From contig JAKCOZ010000102.1 of the NCBI GenBank assembly GCA_022605955.1, positions 992,001 to 1,056,000 on the forward strand: DNA of 64,000 nucleotides, read 5' to 3'. Made by a program: the position numbers and the translations under genes. Below are positions 46,513 to 58,580 of this stretch, piece after piece (position 1 is the stretch's first letter; each line of letters begins with the position of its first letter). The stretch comes from Rallus limicola (Eukaryota > Chordata > Aves > Gruiformes > Rallidae). The notes beneath the pieces are model-generated. The model was not told where the DNA came from. It saw nothing but the letters and a program-made list of their open reading frames with translations, and made no database searches.

Positions 46513-48160
46513 CTCCCCACGAGGGCCCTCTGCTGGATTTGCAGCCGTCCCCTGCACCCACCCGTGTCCTGTGGACGTGACCCAGCCGTGACATCTGCAG
46601 GGATCTCTGCCCATGGCTGCCATCCCAGCGGGGACAGGCAGTGGCACAGCCATCCCTCCTGTGGCTGCTGGCCAGGGGACAGCCCTTCCTCGGCTCCTTG
46701 CTGGGGGCAGGGCCGCTGGCCAACGGCTTGTGACACCCTGTGCACCAGGGCAGAGGGATGGAACAGCTTCTCTGAGGTCTGAGGAGGGCAATGAATCACT
46801 GGGGGTGGTGAGGGAGGAGGGGAGGCTCCAGAGGGAGCAAACCCCCAGCACCCCAGCTTGACATCCCTGGTGAGGGCCCTCGGTAGCTGGGGGTCAGGTG
46901 GGGGGAGGGAGAGGAAACAGAAAAGAGAAAAAACAGTTCATTTTTCAGAGAGGGAAAGAAGCTGCTGGATAAAGAGCTCTGTGAGGGCGAATCTTGGACC
47001 CTCCACAGAGGCTTGGCAACTCCACCAGCACAGGTGAAGCACCAGCTTTGGTCTCGTGCCAGGGGACGGACCCCAGCTCTGCCCAGCGCTCTGGCTTGGG
47101 CACCTGCTGCAGGGGGACAGGGACTGGGATGCCCTGGAGCCCACAGCCAGGAAACCCCCCCAGGCCCCCAGATGCCTGTGTGCTCCAGGGACTGCAGCCT
47201 TCCCTAGAGCCCACCCCAGCTCCCAGAAGGTATCACCCCCCCGAGCAAACGGGTGATTTTATCTTGTTTACCAAAGAAACAGAGCTGAGGATCCTGCCAC
47301 TGGGAATCTCCTCATGGACTGAGGACCTGGCTGGGATTTTGGGCCCTCTGTGCAGCAAACTTTGCAAAGGACCCTGCTGTGGAGCGGGGCCTGGCTGGGG
47401 GTGCTCCGTGGGGAAGCACCCTGTGGGTCTGCTCCTGGCACAGAAAGCTGTCCAGCTCTGCATCCTGAGCTCCATCCAGCCCAGCAGTGGGACAGGCTCT
47501 TCCCTCACACACCCCCCACCTCTCCTTGCTCTTTATCCCACTTGCTGTCCCCTTACTCTGCGCTCTGGCCCTCCCCCAGCCCTGTGCTCTCAGAGCTCCT
47601 CAGCTGCCCCTCCCCACAGTCCCTCTGGCTCTCAGTATCCTCACGCCAGCTCCGTGTTTCTCAACATGAGCTTTGCTAACAGGCCAAAGCACTCCCTCCC
47701 TCTGGCAGCCGTTGCACCCAGCTCAGGGGATGCTCTGGGTGATGTACGGGTGTTGGACACTTCCCACAGGCATTAAATCTCTGGGCTGTGAGGCCCAGCA
47801 GCACTTTACCCTACAGAGCCCTGAGGGGCTCCAAGAGGGCTCGTGCAACTGTGTGCCATAGATTTATACCCCAGATGTTAAAAGCATCACCTCTTCACAC
47901 GGCTCTGGGGTCCCAGCTGCTGCTCCACACAGCTCCTTCCCTGGGGAGCCGTCCTTGCCATCTCCCTGGATAATGTCACTCCTGAGCAAATCGAGCCAGC
48001 TTCTCCCTTGTGCTTTGTTTTCCTCCAGGACAGCTCCCTGTGCCAAAGCCCTCTGCCCTCGCTCAGGCTTGCCTTGCTCTGCTGCTCCCTTTGAGCTTCT
48101 GCCTGCATCTGAGCTGAGCATCCCAGACCAGCTCTGCTCTCCCACACGCTGGGCAGGCTG

Positions 48161-48465
48161 GTTTCACAGAGTCACAGGGGTTGGAAGAGCCCTCCAGAGC
48201 CCATGGGGTCCCACCCCCTGCCAAAGCAGGGTCCCTAGGACAGGGCACACAGGGCGGTGTCCAGACAGGGCTGGAATCTCTCCAGAGAAGGAGACTCCAC
48301 ACCCCCTGGGCAGCCTGGCCCAGGGCTCCCTCACCCTCACTGGCAAGAAGTTCTTCCCCAGATTGGGGGGGAACTCCCTGTGCTCCAGCTTGAGCCCAGC
48401 GCCCCTTGTCCTGTCCCCACAGACACTGAGAAGGGGCTGCCCATGGCCCCCTGTGTCCCACATTC
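48161..48465 (-). mobile_element. CR1 LINE 3' fragment
   Basis: Second CR1 retrocopy, same orientation and blocks as the one at 42.9 kb, with a better preserved 3' end on the + strand (ttcacagagtcacaggggtt then ggaag). Over about 260 shared bases the two copies differ at about a dozen positions by eye, so they belong to one subfamily. This copy stops near ccctgtgtcccac. Confidence 0.85.
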
Positions 48466-49181
48466 CATCTGCAGGTGTGACACACACCCAGCTCTGCTCC
48501 TGGCTGGGCACAGGCAGCACCTGCCTCTGCCCTGGCTGCTGCAGCACTTGGTGCTTGGGTGAAATTGTTGGTCTGGGGCCGTTGCTGGGCTCGTTCCTCC
48601 ATCCAACAGCCCCAGCCTGAGGGCTTGCTGAGCTCAGCACAACAGCCCTGCTCTGGTCCCAGCACAGAAACACGCTCATCAGCTGGAGGAGCTGCCTCTG
48701 AGGACAGCCCGAGGTGAAGCTGACCTGTCTGTCCCTAAGCAGCAGCCTCTCCCCCATCTGCCCATCCTCACTCCCCTGTGAAGGGGGGGGGGGCAGGTTC
48801 CCCCTCCCCCCCTCCTCCTCTGAGCATGCAGGAGTGGGGTTTGTCCTTCTGCCCATCCCCCTCCATCACATCCCTGCAGCCAGCACGGCCCAGCCAAAGC
48901 ACCATCCCACCCACACCCCTGTCAGCCCCCCACTGCCCCAGAGCAGCTCAGCTCTGCACCCCACCCCCTCCCACCCTCTTTTCTGCAGCGTTTGCACCGG
49001 GGGAGCCCCTTTGCTCTGCCAGCACTTGCACCAGTAACCCCCGGGTTCCCCGCACTTGGGAGCCCCTTCCCACACCCTTCCCACACCGTTTCCCACCTGG
49101 TTTCTCTCCACAGCCTGTGGCTGTGCTGGTCCAGCCCCGGACAGTGCCCGAGTGCCCATCACCGCTCACCCACTGCCACAG

Positions 49182-49206
49182 GACAGACAGACAGACAGAC
49201 AGACAG
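49182..49206. repeat. (GACA)n microsatellite
   Basis: Six tandem GACA tetramers. A second short gatagatggatggacagaca run lies at about 49370-49396. Confidence 0.9.
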
Positions 49207-49900
49207 CGCCCCCGTGGGGTGGGATAAGGACAGTTACTGACAAAAAGCACCATGGACAAAAATCATAGAACAGTAACAGCCAATCACACTCACACCCAGA
49301 GCTAACACAGGGCACCTTACTGAGCCGAGGGTTGCAGAGTGCTGCCCGACAGCAAGGACAGATGGACGGGCTGATAGATGGATGGACAGACAGACCAAGC
49401 CACACTCAGCCTGTCCTGGAGGCACCAAACCCCTGCCCCTCCCCAGCCAGCCCCTTTTATGGGGCAGTGGTGTCAGGTGGGGTGGAAACAGCCCAGGCAA
49501 ACCCAGCTCCCCTGGGCTAACCCAGCTCCCCTGGGCTGGCTGCCTGGGGAGGTGAGCTCTGGGCTGGCCAGGGACAGGACAGCAGGGAGGGGGCCGTGCC
49601 GAGTGATGGGAGGGTGGGCTCTGTCTCCCAGCCAGATCCAAGGGGCTCTCCTGATGCCAGCGAGGTGATGGATGTGCCCCCCCTCGCTGGAGCCCTCGGG
49701 AGGCTGGAGCGAAGCAGCTCTCTGGTCTCTGTGTCACTCCCGGGGCGTTTGGCACTCCCACCCTCTGTCCACTCCAGGTCTTTCTGCACCATTCCAATCT
49801 CTGGAGAGCCCAGGAGAAGCAGCCAGGGTCCTGCTGATCCCCTGGCCGCTGCTGTGCCCCACAGGTCTGCTCTGCCCAGGCACGGTGATGGGACCAGCAG

Positions 49901-50086
49901 CAGCCCTGGCACCCCCACAGCAGCCCCAGCACCCCCACAGCAGCCCTGGCACCCCCACAGCAGCCCCGGCACCCCCACAGCAGCCCCGGCACCCCCACAG
50001 CAGCCCTGGCACCCCCACAGCAGCCCCGGCACCCCCACAGCAGCCCTGGCACCCCCACAGCAGCCCCGGCACCCCCACAGCAGCCG
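49901..50086. repeat. 20-bp minisatellite, about nine copies
   Basis: The unit cagccctggcacccccacag repeats with exact 20-base spacing and C/T or C/A variation at two positions. The complementary strand is G-rich. It keeps frames open on both strands but has no coding support. Confidence 0.95.
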
Positions 50087-50969
50087 GCTCCAGAGCCCAG
50101 GCTCATGTCCCACACCCACTGGTGGGCTGGGTGGGCTGGGGCAGATGCTCCTGCTTCAGCCAGCCCGAGGATTTTGCTTGGCTGTCCTTGCACACCACAG
50201 GCAGATGTCCCTCCTCACCTCCCCCAGCACCTCAGCTCCCTCTTCCTCTCCCTGCTTCTTCCCAAACCATCCAGGACTTTTGCTGCCTGAGTCTATCCAT
50301 CACCAAACCCCTGTTTATCACTCCCTGTCAGCTCATCACCTTGATTAACTTGTCTGTACAACCAGAAAGCCCCGAGGGCATCACGAGCTCTAGCTCTGCC
50401 TGCGAGCTCTCCTGACACTCAGCACCCACCAGCAACCACCGCCCCCTGCTCCCCAAAACCCCCTGCAGCAGCCACAGCCCTGACCCCACGTGCTACAGCA
50501 GCCTTTGCAGTAATGAGCAGCAACCACCACGAGACCTGACTCTCTGAGCAGGAATAACCATGGGGTATGGACAGCCAGGGCAGGGGTGTGGGGAGGGGGC
50601 TCTGCCCTGCACGGGCAGGGAGCAGAGGCACGGAGGGGTGAGAGGAGCTGGTAAAGCCCCCTCAAGGGGTGGGGGGCTGTGGGCAGGAATGGTTTGACAC
50701 CCATCTGCTGCCTCACTGTCCATCCCTAGGTGGGGGGGGTGACCTGGGCTCACAGCCAGCATCACTCTCCTTGCTGTAAGCCACCAGCTCCGTGCCCCTG
50801 GCCACCCCTCTCCAGGCGCTTTGGGGGAGGTTTAGAGCCCCAAGGCACCACCCGGCAGCCCCCACACTTCCCACACCCCAAGCCAGGTGGGGTTTTTTTC
50901 CTCCCCCCTTGGTGTGGCCAGGCCGTGAGCTGCTGGGGGGAGGGGGGCAGTCCTGGGCGCTGCGGGTAC

Positions 50970-51365
50970 CAGATTATGCAAATGAGCCCATCCGCTTTAA
51001 TAGCTTTCCAAGATTTTCAGTCAAAGTTAATTACCTTCCTCCTTCCCCCCTCCCCTCCCTCTGCCTGTCCCTGATCAAATTAAAACAAACAACCCCCAGC
51101 AGAGTGTTTGTGACAGGAATCGTGTCTGAGACTAATTAAAACCTGAGGATGGTCCCGAGCTGAGCCTGGCAGGCGCAGGGCACCGCCCGCCCGCCGAGGG
51201 ATGCTCCTGGGGCAGCTCATTAGCTGCACGCTGATGATCCTCTGCGATGCAGCATCTTCCTGCCCGGGCTGCCGGCCGGTGGAGGGGGGGAGCTGGAGGG
51301 GGAACGGGTGGAGCTCAATTAGCTTCGGCAGTAATTTAATGGGCTAATTAATAAACACGTGTGGC
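50970..51365. promoter_or_regulatory. AT-rich island with POU octamer and homeodomain motifs
   Basis: A perfect octamer ATGCAAAT (50976-50983) is followed by TAATTA at 51028-51033 and 51345-51350, CAATTAG at 51316-51322 and TAATTTA near 51332. These are set in two AT-rich patches (about 50970-51145 and 51300-51360) within very GC-rich DNA. The composition and motif density suggest a developmental enhancer; conservation is untested. Confidence 0.35.
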
Positions 51366-51659
51366 ATCTTCTGTGTGATGCTGCTGAGCCTGGCGGGGTG
51401 AGGCGTGTGGCAGGGTGAAGTGCTGGGGGTCCCTGGCATCTGCCTTGGAGCGGGGAGAGATGGAGAGCTGGCTTGACTGGACAGCGGTGGGCAGAGGCTG
51501 GTCTGTGCCCTCCAGCTGACAGCTTAGTGTGGCGCTGGGCAGCTCTCCCAGCCAGCCCCAGCGTCCCCTCTCCCAGAAATCTGCAGGGATAGCCTGGATG
51601 AGGAATGGTCCTGGATACCCCCTGGTGGGGTGATGTCTTGCATGCCCTGGTGAAGCCCC

Positions 51660-51840
51660 CAACCCTGGCTACAGCATTGCCTGCTCCCCAGCATCCCCTG
51701 GCCTAGTCCCCAGCATCACCTGGTCCCCAGCATCCCCTGATCCCCAGAATTCCCTAGTCCTCAGCATCCCCTGCTCCCCAGCATCCTCTGGTCCCCAGCA
51801 TCCCCTGGCCTGCTCCCCAGCATCCCTTGGTCCCCAGCAG
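51660..51840. repeat. ccccagcatcccctgg minisatellite
   Basis: A degenerate tandem array of tccccagcatcccctggt units (about 15-17 bases) runs over about 170 bases. Confidence 0.85.
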
Positions 51841-52527
51841 CTAGGCACAGGCTCCCAGGGCAGCTGCAGCTCAGCCCTGCCTGTCCCCAGGTACAGGCAC
51901 AGTGCAGCTCAGAGCAGGTTCTGAGCCCTGGATGGTGACATCTCAGCAGCCTGCTGGGTGAGGAGTGGCCTGGGGCAGCTCTTCACATCTGCCTGTCCTT
52001 GCTGATGAGAATTAGGGCAGAAGAATGGAGGGGGGTGGGGGGTGGCTCCTGGGCTTTTGCAGGTTGAGCATCTGTCAGCAAGAAAGCTCAGGGCCAGAAT
52101 CCCCCCTGCACCCATCCTCTTCCTCCCCAGCGTACATGGGTGCTGTGGGAGCAGGACTGGGGCTGCCCCATGGCTCCCCTTCCCCCTGGATCCCAGGCCC
52201 CTTCACCCCACTTTGCTGTCCGAAGGAGGGAGCGAGCACCCCTGGGTCCCTGACTGCCCTGGGGGGACAATTCCTCCTTGCCCCTGGTTCCCAGGACTCA
52301 GTGCCCTCCGTGTGCCTGAGGATGCTGGGAGCAGGAGCAAGCCCTGTGTGAACCCCCCCTGACCCGGCCCCTCAGCAGCCTCTCCCCATCCATCCCCAGG
52401 GACATCCTCATTACAGCACCAGTGGGATCAGGGCATCCTCCCTCTTCCATAGCGCTGCAGATGGATGGCTCCTGGTGGGGTCTGTACACAGGGCTGCTTG
52501 CGGTGGGAGAGCCCTCAAGGGGAGCCA

Positions 52528-52660
52528 GGCTCATTAATTAAATACAGTTAATCAATCTGGCCTGCAAGGGCACTGGTTATTTATTCACCAGGGGCTGCAC
52601 AGTGCAAACTGGGGGATCTGGGAGGCAGTAAATAAACATGTAAATGAAAAGCTGAGGCAG
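52528..52660. promoter_or_regulatory. AT-rich island with TTAATTAA and GTTAAT motifs
   Basis: TTAATTAA (52534-52541) and acagttaatcaatctgg (HNF1/homeodomain-like) are followed by ggttatttattcacc and gtaaataaacatgtaaatg (forkhead-like). It is a sharp AT-rich interval in GC-rich DNA with no coding frame. Regulatory role is inferred only. Confidence 0.3.
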
Positions 52661-54074
52661 CAGAGCTCCCCTGAGCCTGGGAGACTTCCCAGCCGGGTCA
52701 GGTAACAGAGCATCACTCCTCTCATGCAACAGAACCCAATCAGGAGCGTGCCTGCCCTGGGCAGCACCCCGGGATGGGGGCTCTGGGGTCATGGTGGTAT
52801 TGGGCCCGGCTCTGCATGAGCAGGGGCACCCTGGGGAGAAGGTGGCAGCGGCATCACTCCAGCTTTGAGCAGGGGCTGTGAGGTGTGAGGATGCTCAAGC
52901 ACAGCCCTGCCTTCCTGCAGCTTTACCTGCTGGAGGACACGCAGCACCAGGCTGCTCACATGTCCTGGGGAGTCAGTTAGGGTGATGACCCCCTTGGGGA
53001 TGACAGAGCAGGGGCAGGTTTTGGCTGAGAGGGGGGTTACACAGGGGGAACATGTGGCTTTCCCACTCCCTTTGCAGGGCTGTTCCTTGTGAAGTGCCGT
53101 GGGGGCCAAGCTGGTGGGGGAGCAGACCCAGAGCTCACCCCAAGCCAGCCCAGCCCAGCCCTGGTTTTCCCAGTGCTGGGAACTGGAGTGACTGGTCTGG
53201 GATGCAGAGGCTGGCAAATGAGTGCTGGGTGAGCACACCCAGGATGGCCCGGGGGGAGGGGGGTGGGGGTGGAGGGCACTGCTCAGTGCTCCATCCAATT
53301 TCTCTCTCCAGCATCTCACTGGAAGGGCCCCTTGGAAGGGCCTACAAATTCCTTCTCCTGATTCAGTTTCCACCCCCAAGAAGAGGGATTAACCTCCATG
53401 GCTCCAGGAGTACCAATGAGCAAAGGTGAGGGGGTCCCTGCATTTTGGGCAGTGCCTCTCCAGTATCCTTTATGGGCCTGACCCAGCCCCTTGGGATGCT
53501 CCTGGCCTCTGGGTCTGGGCAGTGCCATCACCCCTGGCAGGCCTGAATACATCAGGGAAGGGGTGAGTGCCTGAGGGGGGAGCATGTTGAGACCCCTTTG
53601 GGTGCAGATAAAGGTCTGCTGGGGAGGGCAAGCCTCTACAGCGTGAGGAAGAAGAGGCAGAGGAGATGCAGCTGTGTCTGGTGTGGCCGTGCAAGGAGAT
53701 GCTCCCATGCACTGGGGGGGGCTGAGGAAGAGGGTGGTTGGATGGGGAAACCTGCCTGGCAGCGAGCACGGGAGGAAGAGTGTGGTGGGGGCACGGCTGT
53801 GCAGGGCTGAAGAAGCAGAGAGAACCTCAGGCAGGGTTGTCTGGGTTTGGGAGTGAGCTCCCCCACAGCATGGGGGGTGTGGGGCGGGAGTTTTGCTCCC
53901 AGCAGAGTTTGGCAGCACAGGGTGCTGTGGGAAGGGAGGGGGCTCCCTGAGAGGTGGGGGATAGGGAGGGATTGGCAGTGCTGTGGGTGGTCTGGAGAGC
54001 CAGACTTTCCAGGGAGAAAGGAAATCCAGAGCGCAGATGGGCATTGAGGTTGTCAGGGGGTAGGGAGGGGCACT

Positions 54075-54125
54075 GGATTAGCCTGTTAATTGTAATAAAT
54101 GAATATGCAAAGCTGGGCAGGAGGG
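54075..54125. promoter_or_regulatory. short AT-rich island with ATGCAAA and TTAATTG motifs
   Basis: The run ttagcctgttaattgtaata, then aatgaatatgcaaagctgg, combines a homeodomain-type core with a POU-like half octamer. It is brief and surrounded by G/C-rich sequence. Confidence 0.25.
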
Positions 54126-55813
54126 GTTTTCCCACCGCAGCAGCTCCCTCTCCCCGTGAGAACTCGCCTGACTCGGATGTCACCCCGACTTGGGTGTCAC
54201 CCCATGACAAAGCTCTTTCCCCGAAGCCCCCAGCAGGCACCTGCAGCCCGGATGAGCCTTTGCAAACGGGGCTGAACTGCCCCAAACTCCCTGCTTCCCC
54301 CACGTTGTGTGGGTGCCCTGCCCTCCAGCTGCCCCTCGGGGAACAGGATGCCTCTGGGACTGGTGCAGTGGAGGTGAGAGGCTGGGGGCATCGGGAAGGC
54401 GACCCAGCCCTAGCGTCATCCTCTCCTCCTCCCCAAGATGAGGCAGGAGGCAGAGCTCCCCCGGCACAGCAGCATCACCTGCAGCCCCTTCCCCCCTCCC
54501 CCCACCTTGGGAGACTTCACCTGGGGGATAAACAAGGCCAGACCTGCCTGGGACCCCCAGCTCTGCCAGCTCCTGCATCCCCCCGGGCCAGGGAGGTTTC
54601 CCCTCCTGCTTTCTTGGAAGCTTGACATGGAAAGCTGATGGGAAGAACATAAACTGTCAAAGGGTTTCAGCCGTACCCAAAGAGGATGGGTTCAGCTCCA
54701 GGGTTTGGCCTAACACAGTGCTTTTCCACGCTGGTGCCTACCCCCATGTCCCAGGCTCCCAGTGATTCCCAGGGACCTCATTCCTTCAGGATTAACACAA
54801 GAGACGTGGCTGGTAGCTGGTGCTTTACCAGCACCAGACCCGTCCCCATGCGGATGTGTCCTCCCTCTGTCAGGGATCCTGGGGTGCTGCCACCCCGGGC
54901 AGTGTCCCAGCTTGCTCGGTGTAAGCAAGAGGAACAGTGAGCACCATCCCTGGCATGCTTCTCCTCTGAGGATCTCAAAGCACAAGCTCACCTGCTGGGA
55001 ACATGCCCGGGGATGTGGAGGTGTCGGTCCAGCCGCCCGTGACACACAGCGCAGCGGCTGCACCCCTTACGGGGGGAGCAAACCCCATTCCCCCAGTGCA
55101 GAGCATCCCTGAAAGGCCTGAGCACAACCTCCATGGGCGTGGAGATGAAGGTGTTTGTCCTTTAGCTGTCTCTGCTGTGAGCTGGAGCAGCCTGTGTCTT
55201 CTCCAGCTGCGGGCAGGAGGGCAGATGGTGAGGGTGACTCTGGCTGTCGGTCGCTGGGATGTGCAGAGGGATCAGTGTTTGGCATCTGATGGGGCTCTGC
55301 TGCCTCCTGGAGTCACTGCTGTCCAGGACACTGGAAGATGTGCAGGCTTCTGAGGCTGTGAAAGGAAACCTCACTGGACAGGGGGGTACATGACCCCCCC
55401 AGCCCCCTGAAGTGTCAGCTGGCAGCTCGTGATGAAGATCCCATCAGTCTGTGCTCACTGCTGGGATGTGAATGTCTCCCCCTCCCCTCTGCAGCTCCCA
55501 ACTCAACTGGCCCAGGAGAGGAGGGACAGCGCTGGGGGACAGAACAACCCAGTATGCACAGACCTTTTTGGCCTCTGAAAAAGGGGGGGTGTCTTTCAGG
55601 GGCATCCCCCTCCTGAAGGGTTGGGCTGCTTTGCCAAAGCAGGAAGGACCATGGCAGGGCTCTCACTGTGGGGAGGGACCCTCCCCACCCTGCTCCAGGT
55701 GGTCCCACACCTCAGCATCCCACTGCCTGGGGGCCAAGTCTCACTCCCCTCTCATGCCTGTGAGACCTGCCACGTCCCGGCACAGGGACACCTGAGAAGC
55801 AGCAGCACTAGAG

Positions 55814-55850
55814 AGGAGGAGGAGGAGGAGGAGGAGGAGGAGGAGGCAGA
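55814..55850 (+). repeat. (GGA)n trinucleotide run
   Basis: About eleven tandem gag/gga triplets. Confidence 0.9.
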
Positions 55851-56802
55851 CATTCCAGGAGAGTCCACATCTGTACAGAAGCAGAGTGGGGTCCAAGGCT
55901 GTAATGCATCCCAGATGAGGCTGGGAAAGTGCTCCAGCAGAGCCTGAGTCAGAGCGAATGGAGGGGAGAGCAACAGCTCTGTGATAAGAGGCAACTTTCC
56001 CCAGCTGCTCAGTCCTCACTCCTGGCTGTGCCAGCACAAAGGTCCCTGGGGACCCCAGAGTTCACCCCTCCCTTGGCTGCCAGGCTGGTCTGTGTGTCCT
56101 TCCTGGGCTCGTGGCAGTGGGGTGCCCACAGGATGCTCAGAGTGTGGGGCAGGGAGAGGACTGAGGCTGCTCTGGGCCCTCCAGAAGGTCCCCTGCCCAA
56201 CGCAGGTAGGACCCAGCTCAGCCACGCTGGCATCAAGAGGTGGTGTTAAAGGAGCTGGATGGTGCCAGGCTGGTCTGAGCCCAGAGCTTGGGTCTTTGAA
56301 GGTGCCCGTGTCCCCTCTCCAGTGTTCTCTCTTGGGTACCTCTGGACCAGCCTTTCATGGCTCTCCCCTGGCCTTCTCCCCTTTCTCCAATTGCTGTGCC
56401 CCAGGCTGCTCTTCCTGACACGTCTCCAGGGCAAAGGGGGGGACAACCTCTACTCCACCTGTCTCCAAGATGCTGCTGCTGTCTGGACATCTCAGGCACC
56501 TGTGCCTGTCTCTCTCAGGGTGGCACGGTGGGGCCATGCTCAGCCTGAGGTCTGCTGCAAGCCTCAGAGCCTGCCCTGGCCACCGGCCCCCTGCTGCTGC
56601 ATCCTTGAGTATTCCAAAGGGCAGGAATAATCCTTCACATCATCTCCTGTTGAACCGTGCCTCACTTTCCCTCCAAGACCATTCCTCCTATTGCTCAAGA
56701 TCATTTCAAATTCACCCCCTGTCCCTGTGTCCTCCTTGTTCCATCACTCATGCAGGGCAGGTACCCAGACTCTCATTCTGTTTGCTGAGCCCTTAATGAA
56801 TG

Positions 56803-57085
56803 TGAGCCCCCAGCCAGCCCCTCTGAGACCCTGCGAGCCCCCAGCCAGCCCCTCTGAGACCCTGCGAGCCCCCAGCCAGCCCCTCTGAGACCCTGCGAGC
56901 CCCCAGCCAGCCCCTCTGAGACCCTGCAAGCCCCCAGCCAGCCCCTCTGAGACCCTGTGAGCCCCCAGCCAGCCCCTCTGAGACCCTGCACACCCTCAGC
57001 CAGCCCCATTGAGACCCTGTGAGCCCCCAGCCAGCCCCTCTGAGACCCTGCAATCCCCAGCCAGCCCCTCTGAGACCCTGCTTGC
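56803..57085. repeat. 31-bp minisatellite, about nine copies
   Basis: The unit begins gagcccccagccagcccctc and continues tgagaccctgc, repeated with few substitutions. It ends immediately upstream of the CpG island near 57.4 kb. It is stop-free in some frames, giving artefactual repeat ORFs. Confidence 0.95.
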
Positions 57086-57419
57086 TGCCTGACAGGAACA
57101 CTGGGAGGCTTCTCCTCTCGGGTGGGCTGCAGGGGGGAGCACCCAGTTGGGAATTGTTTGGGGTTCTCCCTCCCTTGCTCATGCATGTGCCAGGAGAGGC
57201 ACCACCACAGGCACTGAAGTCAGAATACAGGACAACTGCTCCTCTCCCCCCGAGGCTGCTGCTCCCTCACCAAAAGAAACACTACAGCGGCCTGGCAGGA
57301 TTTTTTCTGGAGCATCCCATGTGCTGCCTGCTCTCCTGGGCTCCTCACAGCCCCAGCTCGCAGGGACGGCTGCCCGGGGCACCGGCACCGCCTGCACGTC
57401 ACACCGCGGGGTGCGGGAG

Positions 57420-58450
57420 CTGACCAGCCCTGCCCCAGCCCTGCCCCAGCCCTGCCCCAGCCCGCTGAGGGACCCCGCACCGTGGGGACCGGGGTTCACA
57501 GGTCCTGTGGGGCTGGGTGTGGGTGCCAGAGTGGGGCTGGGGCCCGATGGGGGTCCTGGGTGCGGGTCCCGGGTGCAAGTCCTGGTGCGGTCCTGGGTGC
57601 GGGTCCTGCCCTGGGTCCCTTGTGCGGATCCTGGATGCGGGTCCCGTGAGTGGATCCCGGGTGGGAGTCCTGCCGTGGGTCCCGTGTTCGGGTCCCGTGT
57701 TCGGGTCCCGTGTTCGGGTCCCGTGTTCAGGTCCCGTGTTCGGGTCCCGGGTGCGGGTCCCGGGAGCTGCCGCGGGGGGGCAGACGGAGACCGCGGGCGG
57801 GCGGGCGGTGCTGCGGGACCGGCTTCCCGACAGCGCCGCGGGAGATGCGGGCGCTGCCCCGGGCCGGCCCCTGGGGGTGTGGGAGCTCTGCGGGATGCGC
57901 CGCTCCGCAGCAGGGCCCGGGGGGGGGCCGGGGCACTGACCTCACTTGTCAAGGGAGCCCTGGAGCAAGTCGGTGCCGGGTTTAAAGGGGCAAAACCGGC
58001 CGGAGATGGGCTCGGGGTCCCTCGTGCGGGTCCCACGGGAACGATCTCGGTCCTTGGCGGGGCAGGAGGAGCACAGAGAGGAGCGAGCGGGGCGGGAGAT
58101 GGGTGCGGATCCGGGCCCGGACCAGGTCGCGGAACCGCTCCCAAAGCCCGTCCCCTCCGAGCTGGGTTTCTGTTCGGCTCCTTCGCGGAGCGATGCCAGG
58201 ACCGGCCCCTCCAGCGCTCCGAGGGGCTGCTGGGGGCTGGCGCTGCCAGGAGCATCCTCTTCGGGCGCCGTTTTGCTCCCAACTCGTGTTTGTTTCCCGG
58301 GTCCCTCCCTCCCGTCTGCGCCACCGGGGACGCCCGTGTGACAGCGGGGTCTTTTTTTTGGGGCGCGGAGCCGGTGCTCGCCCCACCTGCAGCCAGCATC
58401 CTCAGCATCCCCGCCTGGGACGCGCTGCGGTTGCCGGGGCGATGGTGATG
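57420..58450. promoter_or_regulatory. orphan CpG island
   Basis: About 1 kb of very high CpG density includes an 11-bp ccctgccccag repeat (57424-57465) and a 13-bp gggtcccgtgttc array (about 57600-57770). Long frames are open on both strands, as expected from GC richness. No start exon of a known gene was recognised. It could be the promoter of an unannotated transcript or a distal island of the neighbouring gene. Confidence 0.45.
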
Positions 58451-58580
58451 ATGTGATAAACAGAGTGAAACGGTGATGACGCCAGCTGGGAAAGGGCAGA
58501 ATGGCTTTTATTTCACATTTGCCGAAGCACAGATTACCATAAGAAACGGCTTCCTTGTGTGCAGAGGAGGGAAGAGGAGA
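58440..58580. promoter_or_regulatory. non-CpG regulatory-like segment at island edge
   Basis: The CpG island ends in atggtgatgatgtgataaac, tgatgacgcc (CRE/AP-1-like) and an AT-richer block with cttttatttcac and agattaccataagaaacgg. The abrupt compositional change and motif mix suggest a functional border; this is inference. Confidence 0.25.

Noticed and set aside
49901..50086. CRISPR-like regular repeat
   Set aside because: There are no unique spacers between units, the genome is eukaryotic, and the array is a plain minisatellite.
53312..53425. Exon-like segment with acceptor ctctctccag and donor aaag|gtgagg
   Set aside because: Both splice signals are good, but the frame gives no recognisable peptide and no partner exon was found; it may be chance or a lncRNA exon.
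57147..58448. 433-codon open frame on + strand and 409-codon frame on - strand over the same DNA
   Set aside because: Both arise from a CpG island lacking A/T-rich stop codons. Translations are Gly/Arg/Pro/Val-rich with repeat artefacts and no recognisable domain.
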